Source: Anaerococcus nagyae (GTDB lineage Bacteria; Bacillota; Clostridia; Tissierellales; Peptoniphilaceae). From it: a DNA stretch of 64,000 bases. Below are positions 24,992 through 34,970 of this stretch, piece by piece. The stretch is taken from positions 1-64,000 of the forward strand of contig NZ_JAGGLS010000007.1 in NCBI RefSeq assembly GCF_017874535.1. Reading direction: 5' to 3'. The first letter of the stretch is position 1; every line of letters begins with the position of its first letter. A program made the position numbers and the translations under genes. The notes below the pieces were generated by a model that was given only the letters and a program-made list of their open reading frames with translations, was not told where the DNA came from and did no database searches.

Positions 24992-26077
24992 TTAATTTAT
25001 CCTCTCAGTAGACTCTCCATCAAAAAAGTGCAGAGCTTCTGGATCTAGGGTAAAGTAGTGCTTTTCACCTATATCGTAATCAAAGTAGCCTGGCTGACTT
25101 ATTACTATATTGGTTCCATCATTTAATTTTGTATAAAGCAATTGTTCCTTGCCTAGCATTTCAATTACATCAATACTTGCACTTAGGGTATTATAATCTC
25201 TTTTTTCAGCTATAAATCTTTCTGACCTAATTCCTAGATAAACTTTTTTACCTTCATAATTTCTTATAAGCTTACTATCATTATCTGAAGGTCTAATTTT
25301 AATCTCCCCTGTATTACTTACAAATATTCCATCAGTGATTTTTCCTTCTATAATATTCATAGTCGGAGATCCTATAAAGCCTGCAACAAATAGATTGTTT
25401 GGCTTCCTATAAAAATCTGTAGGGGCTCCCACTTGTTGAACTATCCCCTTATCTAATAAAACTATCTTTGTTGCCATTGTCATAGCTTCTGTCTGATCAT
25501 GGGTTACATAAATACTTGTGGTATTTAATTGGTTATGAAGCCTTACAATCTCCACTCTCATAGACTCACGTAGCTTAGCATCAAGATTTGATAAAGGCTC
25601 ATCCATTAAAAATACTGCTGGATTACGTACTATGGCACGACCTAGGGCAACTCTTTGTCTTTGCCCACCTGATATATCTGATGGTCTATTATAGAGATAA
25701 TCCTCAAGCTGTAAGATTTTTGCAGCATTTTTAACTCTCTCATCAATTAATTTTTTGCTTTCATTTTTCATATTAAGTGAAAAGGCCATATTTTCATAAA
25801 CTGTCATATGTGGATATAGGGCGTATGATTGAAAAACCATGGCTATATCACGATCCTTAGGCTCTACCTTATTCATTATCTTATCATAAAAGTATAAAGT
25901 TCCTTCTGTAATAGAGTTAAGACCTGCTATCATCCTTATTAGAGTCGATTTACCACATCCGGATGGTCCAAGAATAACACAAAAATCTTTATCCTCTATA
26001 TCTAAATCTATATTTCTTATAGTGAAATTTTCACGACCTTCATACTTTTTCCCTATATTGTCTAATTTTACTCTCAT
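24992..26077 (-). CDS. msmK: Carbohydrate ABC transporter ATPase, MalK/MsmK-type
   Basis: 361 residues. The nucleotide-binding domain has Walker A GPSGCGKSTL (about 36-45), Q-loop AMVFQSYALYPHMTVYEN, signature ISGGQRQRVALGRAI, Walker B VFLMDEPLSNLDAKLR and switch YVTHDQTEAM. A C-terminal TOBE/MalK regulatory domain (about 240-361) ends with LDPEALHFFDG. It powers the adjacent maltodextrin-type permease and may be shared by other importers. It is the last gene of the malE operon, nine bases after malG. Confidence 0.92.
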   Translation of the reverse strand: MRVKLDNIGKKYEGRENFTIRNIDLDIEDKDFCVILGPSGCGKSTLIRMIAGLNSITEGTLYFYDKIMNKVEPKDRDIAMVFQSYALYPHMTVYENMAFSLNMKNESKKLIDERVKNAAKILQLEDYLYNRPSDISGGQRQRVALGRAIVRNPAVFLMDEPLSNLDAKLRESMRVEIVRLHNQLNTTSIYVTHDQTEAMTMATKIVLLDKGIVQQVGAPTDFYRKPNNLFVAGFIGSPTMNIIEGKITDGIFVSNTGEIKIRPSDNDSKLIRNYEGKKVYLGIRSERFIAEKRDYNTLSASIDVIEMLGKEQLLYTKLNDGTNIVISQPGYFDYDIGEKHYFTLDPEALHFFDGESTERIN

Positions 26078-26086
26078 CTAAATCTC

Positions 26087-26986
26087 CTAACCCTTAACAG
26101 CACCACTTGAAAGTCCTGATACTAGCTCATCTTGTAATATAAGGAATAATATCATAACTGGTACTGCAGATAAGAATCCACCTGCTGCAAATGCTGGCTG
26201 ATTCATCGTTCTCATATCATTAATCAAAGTAAATAGTCCTGTTGCTAGTGTATAATCCATAGGATTAGTCAACAGTATCTTTGGCATTAAGTAATCTAAA
26301 AATGGTCCTATAAAGCATTGCAATGCAATTATTGCAAGCATAGGCCTAGCCAAAGGCATAATTATCAACCTATAAACCTCAAAATTTGAACATCCATCTA
26401 TACGAGCTGCTTCATCTAACTCTGGACTTATGCTATCTAGATATCCTTTTAGTATAAAGGTATTTGTAGCTATCGATCCACCAGAATAGATTAAAATAAG
26501 CATTGCAGATCTAGAAAAAATAGGAATTATACCATTTACTATAGAATGTATTGCATAGTAGGCTGTGATCCCTGCAAAAGCTGGAATAATTTGCACTAGC
26601 ATTATAGCTATAAGGCTTGCCCTCTTTCCCTTAAATCTAAATCTAGAATAGGCATATCCTGTAAATGATACAAATATCAAAGTTAAGATCGTAGTTATAA
26701 CAGCTATTTTTAGTGTATTTAAAACCCATCTTAAAAAATAAGTTCGCTCAAATAAATATCTAAAGTTATCTAGACTAAACTGAAAATCACCTGCCATAGA
26801 AATATATTGGCCTTGATTTCCATTAAAACTACTCATAGTCATTATTATAAGTGGAATAAGTATTATAGCTGCCCATACTATAAGTAGTAAGTATGTTAAG
26901 AATAAGGCTATCTTCCCACCAGTTGATAAGGGTTGCAAGTCTGATAAATATAGGTCATTTTCTTTATTTTTTTTTCTTCTTAGCAT
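26087..26986 (-). CDS. malG: Maltodextrin ABC transporter permease, MalG-like
   Basis: 299 residues with six membrane helices. The EAA loop that docks on the ATPase is DEAARIDGCSNFEVYRLIIMPLARP (about 193-217), and the C terminus ends SGAVKG as in MalG. The N-terminal tail is basic (RRKKNKEND). It pairs with the extended MalF-like gene, one base upstream. Together with MalE and MalK-type subunits it imports maltodextrins or a related oligosaccharide. Confidence 0.9.
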   Translation of the reverse strand: MLRRKKNKENDLYLSDLQPLSTGGKIALFLTYLLLIVWAAIILIPLIIMTMSSFNGNQGQYISMAGDFQFSLDNFRYLFERTYFLRWVLNTLKIAVITTILTLIFVSFTGYAYSRFRFKGKRASLIAIMLVQIIPAFAGITAYYAIHSIVNGIIPIFSRSAMLILIYSGGSIATNTFILKGYLDSISPELDEAARIDGCSNFEVYRLIIMPLARPMLAIIALQCFIGPFLDYLMPKILLTNPMDYTLATGLFTLINDMRTMNQPAFAAGGFLSAVPVMILFLILQDELVSGLSSGAVKG

Positions 26987-26987
26987 A

Positions 26988-29006
26988 TTAATACTCCTTA
27001 AAAGCGGAAGATTTTCTATAACCTAAGTAAGATATAATAATTAATATTATTGATATAAATACTGTTATAGCGGCACCTATCGCCTGATATTGACTTTCCA
27101 TTGTTAGCTTATAGATATAGGATATAAGGATATCTGATGATCCAGCTAAATTTCCGTAAACTTTAGGATTAAACGGTCCACCCTGATTGTAAAGGTAAAT
27201 AATGGAGAAGTTATTAAAGTTAAATGTGTATTGATTAATAAGCATTGGAGCTATCTGGAATAGTACCAAAGGTATGGTAATTTTAAATGTTCTTCTTATT
27301 CCACTTGCTCCATCTATACTTGCAGCTTCATATAAGTCTTTAGGTATTGCTTGAAGCACTCCTGTTGTTAGTAAGAATATATATGAATGACCTAGCCATC
27401 CTTGTATTAAAATCAAAGATAATCTTGTCTGGTAGGTGTTATTCTTTATATCTAAGCTCGTATTAAATAGCGAAGAAAAAGCATTAGACAATACCCCTCC
27501 ACGACTAGTCATAATAGAAAAGAACATAATAGTTATAAATGCAGGAACTGCCCAAGGGAGTAGGTATACTGTCCTAAAAAATTTCTTTCCCTTTATTCTT
27601 TCATTATTTACAAGAAGAGCAAATATAAATCCTAGAACAATAGCAAGTGTTGATGCTGCCAAAGTCCATACTAATGTCCATCCAAATATCTTCCAGAAAG
27701 CCTTACCTGCTATACCTTGACCTTTAGCAATTGTTATATAATTAGAAAGACCTGCCCAGTGAAATTTATTTTGATTTTGAGGATTCATATCAGTAAAAGA
27801 GATCAATATTGCTGTAACAATAGGTACTATTACTATAAACACTATTAGTATTAAAGCTGGAGTAGTTATAAGATATGGGAATCCATCTGTCCTCATAAAT
27901 TTACGAGTTTCAAACCAATTGTTTGGTCTAATTCCTGCCATCTCAGCTTTCTCGACATTGCGGGTATCCTTAAAAGACTTAATATATATAAATATTGCTA
28001 TCAATATAAATACTAAGGCAATAATTCCCTCAATCATAAATAGGATTGACCTATCAAGTCTGCCTCCGCCCTCTGCAAGGCTTATCAAACCTGCTATACC
28101 TTCGCCCTGATAATTGCCAAAACCTAAGGCATAAGGAATAGCAATCATATAAATAAATAGACTTCCTAAAAAAAAACATATGGCCTTTTGCCATTGACCA
28201 TTTAAAAGCTGTCCTAAACCCGGAAGGAGAATAGATACTATAGATCTCCATGGTCTTATCTTTTCTTTTTCTATAGGAGTTCTACGGCGAGCTTCAGCTA
28301 AATCACTGGATAATATTTTCCTTTTTCCCCTAAGATCTTTTTTAATCTTATACTTTAGACTTTTAATTTCTTCTTCTAGAGAAACTTTGGGATTTTGGAA
28401 TTCTATAGCCTTATTATTATCTTCAAAGCTCTTTTTAAGCTTCTGCTTTTCAGACTTATAAGCTTTTTTAGAAATAAGTTTTTTACTATAACTTTCTTTT
28501 AAAAATCCTAAATCTTTATCATATTTTCCCTTTAAAGCTTTCTTATCTTCATCTATTTTTTCATTAGCAATTCTTATATCCTCTTCTGTCAATAAATGAA
28601 GCTTATTACTTTTTTCAGTAAGTTGACTTTTTAGATATAAATCATGGTCTATAATGTCTGGTATTTCATTTATATAAATATTAGCTTCTTTAGCTTTAAG
28701 CTCAGCATCATAAGTCAAATCTGAATTAGATTCATAAAAATCTAACATGGATTGAGCCAGATAATATTTTGCCGCCAAATCTTTAAAATCTTTTGAATGA
28801 GCTTCCTTTTTTGATATTATGGAAGCCTCCCTTTTTTTAATATTTAAGAGTTTCTTTTCCTCTTTCTTATATTCATTAAGCTTAATATTATAAGGATGAC
28901 TAGACTTACTTACATCTGTCTTCCCTTCAATTTGATCGATTATATATTGGTTTTTCCTAGGATGTAGGTTAGCTCGATCGTCTACTAGGTATTTTTCATA
29001 TTTCAT
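26988..29006 (-). CDS. malF: MalF-like ABC permease with a long coiled-coil N-terminal extension
   Basis: 672 residues, about 200 longer than usual Firmicutes MalF. Residues 1-250 are soluble, highly charged and coiled-coil-like (EYKKEEKKLLNIKKREASI, KKLISKKAYKSEKQKLKKS). Next comes a TM2-like hairpin with PGLGQLLNGQWQKA (about 262-290) and another helix near 325-345. The canonical permease starts at about 375 and contains the EAA loop YEAASIDGASGIRRTFKITIPL. The fusion suggests a cytoplasmic sensor or scaffold added to the sugar channel; its function is not known. The frame is intact and in operon position between the 138-residue membrane protein and malG. Confidence 0.85.
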   Translation of the reverse strand: MKYEKYLVDDRANLHPRKNQYIIDQIEGKTDVSKSSHPYNIKLNEYKKEEKKLLNIKKREASIISKKEAHSKDFKDLAAKYYLAQSMLDFYESNSDLTYDAELKAKEANIYINEIPDIIDHDLYLKSQLTEKSNKLHLLTEEDIRIANEKIDEDKKALKGKYDKDLGFLKESYSKKLISKKAYKSEKQKLKKSFEDNNKAIEFQNPKVSLEEEIKSLKYKIKKDLRGKRKILSSDLAEARRRTPIEKEKIRPWRSIVSILLPGLGQLLNGQWQKAICFFLGSLFIYMIAIPYALGFGNYQGEGIAGLISLAEGGGRLDRSILFMIEGIIALVFILIAIFIYIKSFKDTRNVEKAEMAGIRPNNWFETRKFMRTDGFPYLITTPALILIVFIVIVPIVTAILISFTDMNPQNQNKFHWAGLSNYITIAKGQGIAGKAFWKIFGWTLVWTLAASTLAIVLGFIFALLVNNERIKGKKFFRTVYLLPWAVPAFITIMFFSIMTSRGGVLSNAFSSLFNTSLDIKNNTYQTRLSLILIQGWLGHSYIFLLTTGVLQAIPKDLYEAASIDGASGIRRTFKITIPLVLFQIAPMLINQYTFNFNNFSIIYLYNQGGPFNPKVYGNLAGSSDILISYIYKLTMESQYQAIGAAITVFISIILIIISYLGYRKSSAFKEY

Positions 29007-29012
29007 AAATTC

Positions 29013-29429
29013 CTAGGTCCTTTCTTTTGTTATTATAAAATAAAATAAGATTATATGTAGGATAATGACTAAATAATAAAAAATAGATTTTATTCTAAAT
29101 TGCATTACAACATTTATAAGCGAAAGGAAAGTAGAAAATCCAAAAAACATCCTATAAATGTTGTTAACACCTCTTTTATTTATAGTAAAAAATGTATATA
29201 TGGATATGATTATAGGGTTAATCGTGCTCAAAAATAAATTAAATAAAATATAATTTAAATATTGATCGTAAGAGCTTATCCCATTAGCATATTTAAAATT
29301 GTTAAAGAAATTGATATCCTTAGCAAAAAACATAGCCTCCAAAGATGAAAATAATATTATCAAAGCTGATACTATGAGGATTTTCATTAAAAATTCTTGA
29401 TTTTCTCTATTCTTATTCATATAAAACAT
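29013..29429 (-). CDS. Small membrane protein in the maltodextrin operon
   Basis: 138 residues with four predicted helices (about 15-32, 50-78, 88-106 and 115-134) and a short charged N terminus (MFYMNKNRENQEF; the Met at residue 4 may be the true start). Not recognised. It sits between malE and malF, six bases before malF and behind a hairpin, so it is expressed with the permease genes. A role in assembling or regulating the transporter is inferred only from position. Confidence 0.6.
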   Translation of the reverse strand: MFYMNKNRENQEFLMKILIVSALIILFSSLEAMFFAKDINFFNNFKYANGISSYDQYLNYILFNLFLSTINPIIISIYTFFTINKRGVNNIYRMFFGFSTFLSLINVVMQFRIKSIFYYLVIILHIILFYFIITKERT

Positions 29430-29454
29430 AAAAGGTCAATTGCTTGACCTTTTT
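29430..29454 (-). terminator. Hairpin after malE that can dampen downstream expression
   Basis: On the minus strand AAAAGGTCAA pairs with TTGACCTTTT around a short loop, ten bases past the malE stop. Intercistronic hairpins here commonly protect the binding-protein mRNA and reduce transcription of the permease genes. Confidence 0.75.
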
Positions 29455-29464
29455 AAATATCCTT

Positions 29465-30784
29465 TTAGTTAAAATTTTCCATCATTGATTCAAATGATGC
29501 CTTTAGTTCATTATAAGCCTTTTGTTCATCTTTAGGTGCTACTGAGTTCCATGAAAGAATAGCATTTTTATAAGTATCCCAAACGTCTGTCCATTCTTTA
29601 AATAACGGTCTTCTTGGAGAATTATTGTATGACTCTATAGTAGCACTAATAATTTCTTTATCCTCATCTGGCAAATCAGAATCCTTATAAGTTTCTGCAT
29701 CTACATTTTCAAGGATCTTGCCAGTTGACTTAAATAAATCCACTGCATATTCTGGGTTAACAATCTCTTTAATCATCTCATCTGCTATAGCTACTTTGTC
29801 ACTATCTTCTTCTATTCTAGAGTTAATAGCAAGCCCCCATCCACCTTGCCAGTGAGCAAGTGGTTTACCATTTAATGTCAAATGATTTATTGGATATACT
29901 TTTAAATTGCCTTCACCTGCTTGTTTAGAAATAGGATCAGCATCCCATGGTCCACCTAAACGTGCAACGCCACCATTACCTGTCTTAAACTTATCATCTA
30001 TATAAGCCCAACCTGCATCAGCATCAAATAAAGGTGTACCTGCATCATAGTGTTTTTTCCAGTAATTAAATATTCCCTTGATAGTAGCTTTCTTTTCTGG
30101 CTCTAGATCTTTCCAATCTTTTGTCATATCAGTATATAAAGTATCATCATCTTCTTGTTTTAAAAGTTCAATTTCTGAAGAATTAGTAGCCGCTACACCA
30201 TACCAAGCATCAAATAATGGGAATAGTACAGTCTCTGGATCTTCTATATCATTAATCTCTATTGGTTTTTCTATATCAATGCCTTTATCATCTGCATTAG
30301 CTGTGTTTACATAAGTTACTAATGATTCTATATTATATGGAAAAGCAAAATATTCTCCATCTATATTAAAATTCCCACCTATACCTTCGTCAAAATTATC
30401 CCATCCACCAATTTCTTTTTGAAGTTTCTTAGAATCAATAGCACCCAATACATCATTTCCATGAAGCACATAAAGCCTATCTGCTGGTATAGCAAATAAA
30501 TCAGCTACATCTTCATTAGTTGCATCTGTCGAGTCTAATATATCAAGATGATCAAAAGCAGATACTTTCTTAAATTCTATATCTGCATTTGGATATTTTT
30601 CTTTAACTCTATTTGCAGCTTGTTCATAATGTGGTAGCCAAGCTTCTTCAACTTGTACTGTTAACTTAGCACTTACATCAGCTGCATCTTTGCTCTCATT
30701 TGCTGAATCTTTTTTACCTGCACCACAAGCAGATAAAACAAAAGCTAATGATAGAGCAGCTAGCCCTTTAAAAACATTCTTCAT
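29465..30784 (-). CDS. malE: Maltodextrin-binding lipoprotein, MalE-like
   Basis: 439 residues. The signal peptide MKNVFKGLAALSLAFVLSAC ends in a lipobox (LSAC-G), so the mature protein is lipid-anchored outside. The body is a family 1 extracellular solute-binding protein with VQVEEAWLPHYEQAANRVKE, FAFPYNIESLVTYVN and ARLGGPWDADPISK, the last resembling the MalE GPW motif. It captures maltodextrins or a similar oligosaccharide. It is the first gene of the operon, behind a perfect promoter and a LacI-type operator. Confidence 0.88.
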   Translation of the reverse strand: MKNVFKGLAALSLAFVLSACGAGKKDSANESKDAADVSAKLTVQVEEAWLPHYEQAANRVKEKYPNADIEFKKVSAFDHLDILDSTDATNEDVADLFAIPADRLYVLHGNDVLGAIDSKKLQKEIGGWDNFDEGIGGNFNIDGEYFAFPYNIESLVTYVNTANADDKGIDIEKPIEINDIEDPETVLFPLFDAWYGVAATNSSEIELLKQEDDDTLYTDMTKDWKDLEPEKKATIKGIFNYWKKHYDAGTPLFDADAGWAYIDDKFKTGNGGVARLGGPWDADPISKQAGEGNLKVYPINHLTLNGKPLAHWQGGWGLAINSRIEEDSDKVAIADEMIKEIVNPEYAVDLFKSTGKILENVDAETYKDSDLPDEDKEIISATIESYNNSPRRPLFKEWTDVWDTYKNAILSWNSVAPKDEQKAYNELKASFESMMENFN

Positions 30785-30801
30785 TTAATTCCTCCTTGCT
30801 T

Positions 30802-30826
30802 ATAAACGCATATGAAAACGTTTATT
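30802..30826. promoter_or_regulatory. LacI/CcpA-type operator in front of malE
   Basis: ATAAACG and CGTTTAT form an inverted repeat around the region 30802-30826, which includes TGAAAACGTTTATT, close to the cre consensus. It lies just downstream of the promoter, where a bound repressor would block elongation. MalR- or CcpA-type sugar control is the likely reading. Confidence 0.6.
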
Positions 30827-30834
30827 ACTTCCTT

Positions 30835-30863
30835 ATTATAATAAATTATTAAATATTTGTCAA
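30835..30863 (-). promoter_or_regulatory. Consensus promoter of the malE operon
   Basis: On the minus strand TTGACA (30858-30863) and TATAAT (30835-30840) are exactly 17 bp apart. The strength of the promoter fits a repressor-controlled operon. Confidence 0.85.
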
Positions 30864-30885
30864 TATTAGTATCTCTAGATATAAA

Positions 30886-30972
30886 AAAACCACCCTTTGC
30901 GTGGTTAGACACTTTTGACAAAATATAAAATCAACTTTGTCTATGTTCTAACCATCTTAAGGGTGGTTTATG
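30886..30972 (-). terminator. clpC terminator whose loop holds a relic of repeat A
   Basis: On the minus strand ACCACCCTT pairs with AAAGGGTGGT and TGGTTAGA pairs with TCTAACCA, followed by a T run. The loop (about 30905-30945) joins the two ends of repeat A, CTTTTGACAAAATATAAA and TCAACTTTGTCTA, with the middle missing. The element seems to have inserted in the terminator and lost its centre while its ends kept pairing. Confidence 0.65.
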
Positions 30973-30992
30973 AGTAGCTTTATTTTTTAGGA

Positions 30993-33425
30993 TTATTCTA
31001 TAGATTCAGTGGCTAGAGATTCTTTTTTATCCTCTGCTACGTTTTCAAATTCTAATTTTTCATCTTTTACAGTTAGTTTAATAACTGCATCGCGGTCTAG
31101 CTTATTATCTAGGATATCTTCTGCAAGTCTATCTTCTATCATCTTGGTTATATGACGTTCAAGTGGTCTTGCTCCATATTCTTCATTAAAGCCGCCTTTT
31201 GCTAGAAGCTTTATGACATCTTGATCGTACTCTATATCAATATCTATGTTATTTAATCTTTGACGAGTCTTATCTAACATTAGCTTGGTAATCTCTTCTA
31301 TATTTTCTTCACTAAGAGGGTTAAACATAATAACTTCATCTAGTCTATTTAAAAACTCTGGTGCAAAGGCATTTTTCACTTCACGTTCTATAATCTCACG
31401 AGTTCTATCTTTACTCTTCTCTTCTATGTCACCTGTTTCAAAACCTATGGTTTGCTTTTCATTAAGACTTGATACGCCTACATTACTTGTCATAATAATT
31501 ATTGTATTTTTAAAGTCTACTGTGCGACCTTGTCCATCTGTAAGCCTTCCATCATCCAGGATTTGAAGAAGTAAATTGAAAATATCCGGGTGAGCTTTTT
31601 CAATCTCATCAAATAGAATTACAGAATAAGGGTGATTCCTAACTTCTTCTGTAAGCTGGCCACCTTCTTCATATCCTACATAACCTGGAGGTGAACCTAC
31701 TAGACGAGATACGGCAAATTTTTCCATATATTCACTCATATCCATACGAATTAAGTGTTCTTCTGATCCAAAAATATTTTCTGCTAATGATTTTGCTAGA
31801 TAGGTCTTTCCTACACCAGTTGGTCCTACAAATATAAAGGAACCTATTGGTTTTGCTGGATCTTTTAATCCTACTCTAGCTCTTTTTATAGCATGCGCTA
31901 CTGATTTTATAGCTTCATCTTGACCTATTACTGTCCCTTCTAGTTCATGATCAATATTTGCATATTTTTCCTTTTCATCTTCTGTAAGTTTTGTAACTGG
32001 AACTTTTGACCAAGAGGCAACTATACTAGCTATATCATCGTAATCTATAAAAAGATTTGCTTTATCCTTATTTTTCTTTTCTATTTCAGCTTCTATTTCA
32101 AATTGAGTTTGGTTTATCTTATCTCTAAGCTCTGCTGCCTTTTCAAAATCTTGATCTCTTACAGCTTCTTCTTTTTGAATTGTTAATTCTCTAATCTTAT
32201 CTTCAGGATTTATATCTTGTTCTTCTTCTTGATAAGATTTTATCCTTATCTTACTCATCGCCTCATCTATTACATCTATAGCCTTATCTGGTAAAAACCT
32301 ATCGTTTATATATCTATCAGTAAGTTCGACTGCTGCATTTATAGCTTCATCAGTGATTTCTACACCATGGTGAGTTTCGTATTTGTCCTTAACTCCATAG
32401 ATTATTTTACGAGTATCGGCTAATGATGGTTCTTCCACTTGGATTGGTTGCATACGGCGGGTCAGAGCGCTATCTTTTTCAATATATTTTCTGTATTCTT
32501 CTATTGTTGTAGCGCCTATAATTTGTATATCCCCTTTGGCAAGAATAGGTTTTAAAATATTTGCAGCATCCATAGATCCTTCTGCAGCTCCTGCTCCAAG
32601 TACCATATGAAATTCATCTATAAATAAAACTACATCATCATGCTTTGATAGTTCATCAAATAACTTCTTAAGTCTATCTTCAAAATCACCACGATATTTT
32701 GTACCTGCTAACATGCTTGCTAAATCTAAACTTAGAATTGTCTTATCTTCTATAATTCTTGGAACTTCACCTTCTACTATTCTTTGGGCAAGTCCCTCGG
32801 AAATAGCTGTCTTACCGACTCCAGGTTCACCAATTAGAATAGGATTATTTTTAGTTCTACGCATTAGGATTTGGATGACTCTTTCAATTTCCTCATCTCT
32901 ACCTATTACTGGATCAATTTTTCCATCCTCTGCTTCTTTATTGAGGTCTCTAGAATATTTAGTGATGTTTTCAGATAATTCTCTCTCATTTATTGAACTT
33001 TCAACTTGACCTGTTAAAAGTTCCTTGAGATTCCTCTTTACAGTTTCTTTTTCTACCCCTGATAAGAGGAACATTATATTAGTTAGAGAGTCCTCGTCTG
33101 CAAGTATTGCAAACAGAACATTTTCTTCTCCTGCTGATACTTGACCATGTCTTGATGCATTAAGCCTTGCAAGTTCAAAAATTTGCCTTACCTTTTTGCT
33201 ATATTCTGTTGCTGGACGTACTGCTTGACCTTGACCTATATTATTTATAACTACTTGGCGAAGCAAATCATAATTTGCTCCAGCCGCTTCTAGCGCCTTT
33301 GTCGCTACAGAACCTGTCTTCATTAGAGCAAGGAGCAAGTGCTCACTACCTATATAATCATGGTTTAGAGAGTATGACTCGCGTCTTGCTTGTTGGGTTA
33401 GTTTATTTAATCTGTTAGCTTCCAT
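30993..33425 (-). CDS. clpC: AAA+ unfoldase ClpC
   Basis: 810 residues. Two N-terminal Clp repeats (1-145) are followed by AAA-1 with Walker [11 protein letters not shown] (about 200), a central UVR/M-domain coiled coil ([28 protein letters not shown] region) and AAA-2 with Walker [11 protein letters not shown] (about 530) and [14 protein letters not shown]. With ClpP it degrades unfolded or arginine-phosphorylated proteins. It is the last gene of ctsR-mcsA-mcsB-clpC, overlapping mcsB by 19 bp, and is repressed by CtsR. Confidence 0.97.
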   Translation of the reverse strand: MEANRLNKLTQQARRESYSLNHDYIGSEHLLLALMKTGSVATKALEAAGANYDLLRQVVINNIGQGQAVRPATEYSKKVRQIFELARLNASRHGQVSAGEENVLFAILADEDSLTNIMFLLSGVEKETVKRNLKELLTGQVESSINERELSENITKYSRDLNKEAEDGKIDPVIGRDEEIERVIQILMRRTKNNPILIGEPGVGKTAISEGLAQRIVEGEVPRIIEDKTILSLDLASMLAGTKYRGDFEDRLKKLFDELSKHDDVVLFIDEFHMVLGAGAAEGSMDAANILKPILAKGDIQIIGATTIEEYRKYIEKDSALTRRMQPIQVEEPSLADTRKIIYGVKDKYETHHGVEITDEAINAAVELTDRYINDRFLPDKAIDVIDEAMSKIRIKSYQEEEQDINPEDKIRELTIQKEEAVRDQDFEKAAELRDKINQTQFEIEAEIEKKNKDKANLFIDYDDIASIVASWSKVPVTKLTEDEKEKYANIDHELEGTVIGQDEAIKSVAHAIKRARVGLKDPAKPIGSFIFVGPTGVGKTYLAKSLAENIFGSEEHLIRMDMSEYMEKFAVSRLVGSPPGYVGYEEGGQLTEEVRNHPYSVILFDEIEKAHPDIFNLLLQILDDGRLTDGQGRTVDFKNTIIIMTSNVGVSSLNEKQTIGFETGDIEEKSKDRTREIIEREVKNAFAPEFLNRLDEVIMFNPLSEENIEEITKLMLDKTRQRLNNIDIDIEYDQDVIKLLAKGGFNEEYGARPLERHITKMIEDRLAEDILDNKLDRDAVIKLTVKDEKLEFENVAEDKKESLATESIE

Positions 33426-34393
33426 TCTCTCTCCTTCATATATGAGTTAAGAAACTCAGCTCTATCAGGGTCTTTTTTACCCTTATACTTGTTTTTGGTT
33501 AAGTTAAATATCAAATAGTCTAGCTCATTACTAGTTAAGTCAGTATTAAAGCCTAGTTTATTATACTTTTTAAGCCTATATAACTGGCTAGCTATAGTAT
33601 TGAGGCTCTTTAGATTTTCACTATTTAAAGTATTTAAACTAATATTTATTTCTTCTAATATATCTTCATCTGAAATATTATTTAAAATTTGATAATCTCT
33701 TCTAAATCTTCTCTCATTTCTTACCAAAGAATCTATATTGACTGCAAAACCATCTACATAATCATCCATGTTGTCTCTATAATTACCAAAGTTCTTTACA
33801 AGATATATGTCATCTACATATTTGTCATAATATTTTGGAACATATCTTTGAGCATACATACCGTGACTCATAAGTCCTTGTTTGAAACCATAATAAGATT
33901 CTTCTGCATTTACTAATCCAAACAAAAACATCTTTAGTCTAATTTCAAGACCTGCACCTGCATTTCTAGCATCACTTGTTAGGTATCCATATTCTGCCAT
34001 AAAAGAAAAATCTAGAAGTTCATCCAGCTCTCTTTCTACTTCATAAGCTTTTTTATAAGCTTTTTTAACATCTAAATCAAAGTTTTTTATATTTATAGCT
34101 ATGTGGTCACGATCATTAATTGTCAGAATATAATCATCCTTGATAACAATAGCTATTTGAGCTAGCTTACTATCACAATCTTCTGATAAGACCATGTCAT
34201 TTATAAGTTTGTTTAAAGTAATTTCATCAATCTCACTTAGTAAAGTAACTTCATCTGGATATATTTTCTTGATTCTTTCTATCACTCTTTCGCTATCCTC
34301 ATAGGTCATTGTAGTAGGAAAATCAACATCCTTTAGATTACGTCTTAAAGAGAGGTTAGAATTTAGAATTATATCTTTTGCATATTCTATCAA
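33407..34393 (-). CDS. mcsB: Protein arginine kinase McsB
   Basis: 328 residues, ATP:guanido phosphotransferase fold. The catalytic loop shows LSEDCDSKLAQIAIVIKDDY (the usual EDQLREER-type region has diverged), GYLTSDARNAGAGLEIRLKM matches the conserved GYLT..PTNLGTG stretch with the Cys replaced, and the N terminus has NLSLRRNLKDVDFP. McsB phosphorylates arginines to tag proteins for ClpCP and to inactivate CtsR. The divergence around the catalytic Cys (NAGAG) is worth noting. It overlaps mcsA by 4 bp and clpC by 19 bp. Confidence 0.85.
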   Translation of the reverse strand: MIEYAKDIILNSNLSLRRNLKDVDFPTTMTYEDSERVIERIKKIYPDEVTLLSEIDEITLNKLINDMVLSEDCDSKLAQIAIVIKDDYILTINDRDHIAINIKNFDLDVKKAYKKAYEVERELDELLDFSFMAEYGYLTSDARNAGAGLEIRLKMFLFGLVNAEESYYGFKQGLMSHGMYAQRYVPKYYDKYVDDIYLVKNFGNYRDNMDDYVDGFAVNIDSLVRNERRFRRDYQILNNISDEDILEEINISLNTLNSENLKSLNTIASQLYRLKKYNKLGFNTDLTSNELDYLIFNLTKNKYKGKKDPDRAEFLNSYMKEREWKLTD

Positions 34394-34968
34394 TTTTTCA
34401 CCTTCATATTTAAATCATCTATTCTTTCCTTTAAAGAAGCTGCCTGCTCATAATCTTCTGTATCTACAGATTGTTGCAGTTTTTCTTGAAGATCTTTAAT
34501 TTCTAAAGCCACTTCTTTAAACTCACGATCTTTTTTAGGTAGCATACCCGTGTATTTATCATAATTATTATAAGTTCTAAGAACTTTTGGAGTTAGCTTT
34601 TCGCTAAGTTTATAGCACTCTTCACATCCAAAAATTCCTGATTTAATATTAGATTCTAGGTTACCACAATTAGGACAAGTTTTTTGATTAAGCCCTTCCA
34701 TATAGTTATATGGATGGTTGTTTTGATTGAACTTATATTCGTAATATCCATCAATCATATCATCCAAGGATGGCACAAATTTTTGGATCAAATTTTCTAA
34801 ATTTGATTTATTAAAATTAAGGTTATGAAATTCACTATCACTACTTTGAGCATTCATATCAGTATAATAAGTCATACACTCATTACATAGATAGAAATCA
34901 TGCTCATAGCCATTCACTATGGCTTTGACGCTAACTGTTGCTTCTTTGCCACATCTTTCACACTTCAT
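34390..34968 (-). CDS. mcsA: McsA, activator of McsB
   Basis: 192 residues. Zinc-binding CxxC pairs are at CERCGKEA, CNECMTYY, CPNCGN and CEECYK. A C-terminal UVR motif (LQQSVDTEDYEQAASLKERI) is the ClpC contact. It activates the arginine kinase McsB and tunes CtsR stability. It lies two bases after ctsR and overlaps mcsB by 4 bp. It is somewhat longer than the usual 175-185 residues because of an Asn-rich insert (FNQNNHPYNYM). Confidence 0.9.
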   Translation of the reverse strand: MKCERCGKEATVSVKAIVNGYEHDFYLCNECMTYYTDMNAQSSDSEFHNLNFNKSNLENLIQKFVPSLDDMIDGYYEYKFNQNNHPYNYMEGLNQKTCPNCGNLESNIKSGIFGCEECYKLSEKLTPKVLRTYNNYDKYTGMLPKKDREFKEVALEIKDLQEKLQQSVDTEDYEQAASLKERIDDLNMKVKN

Positions 34969-34970
34969 AA

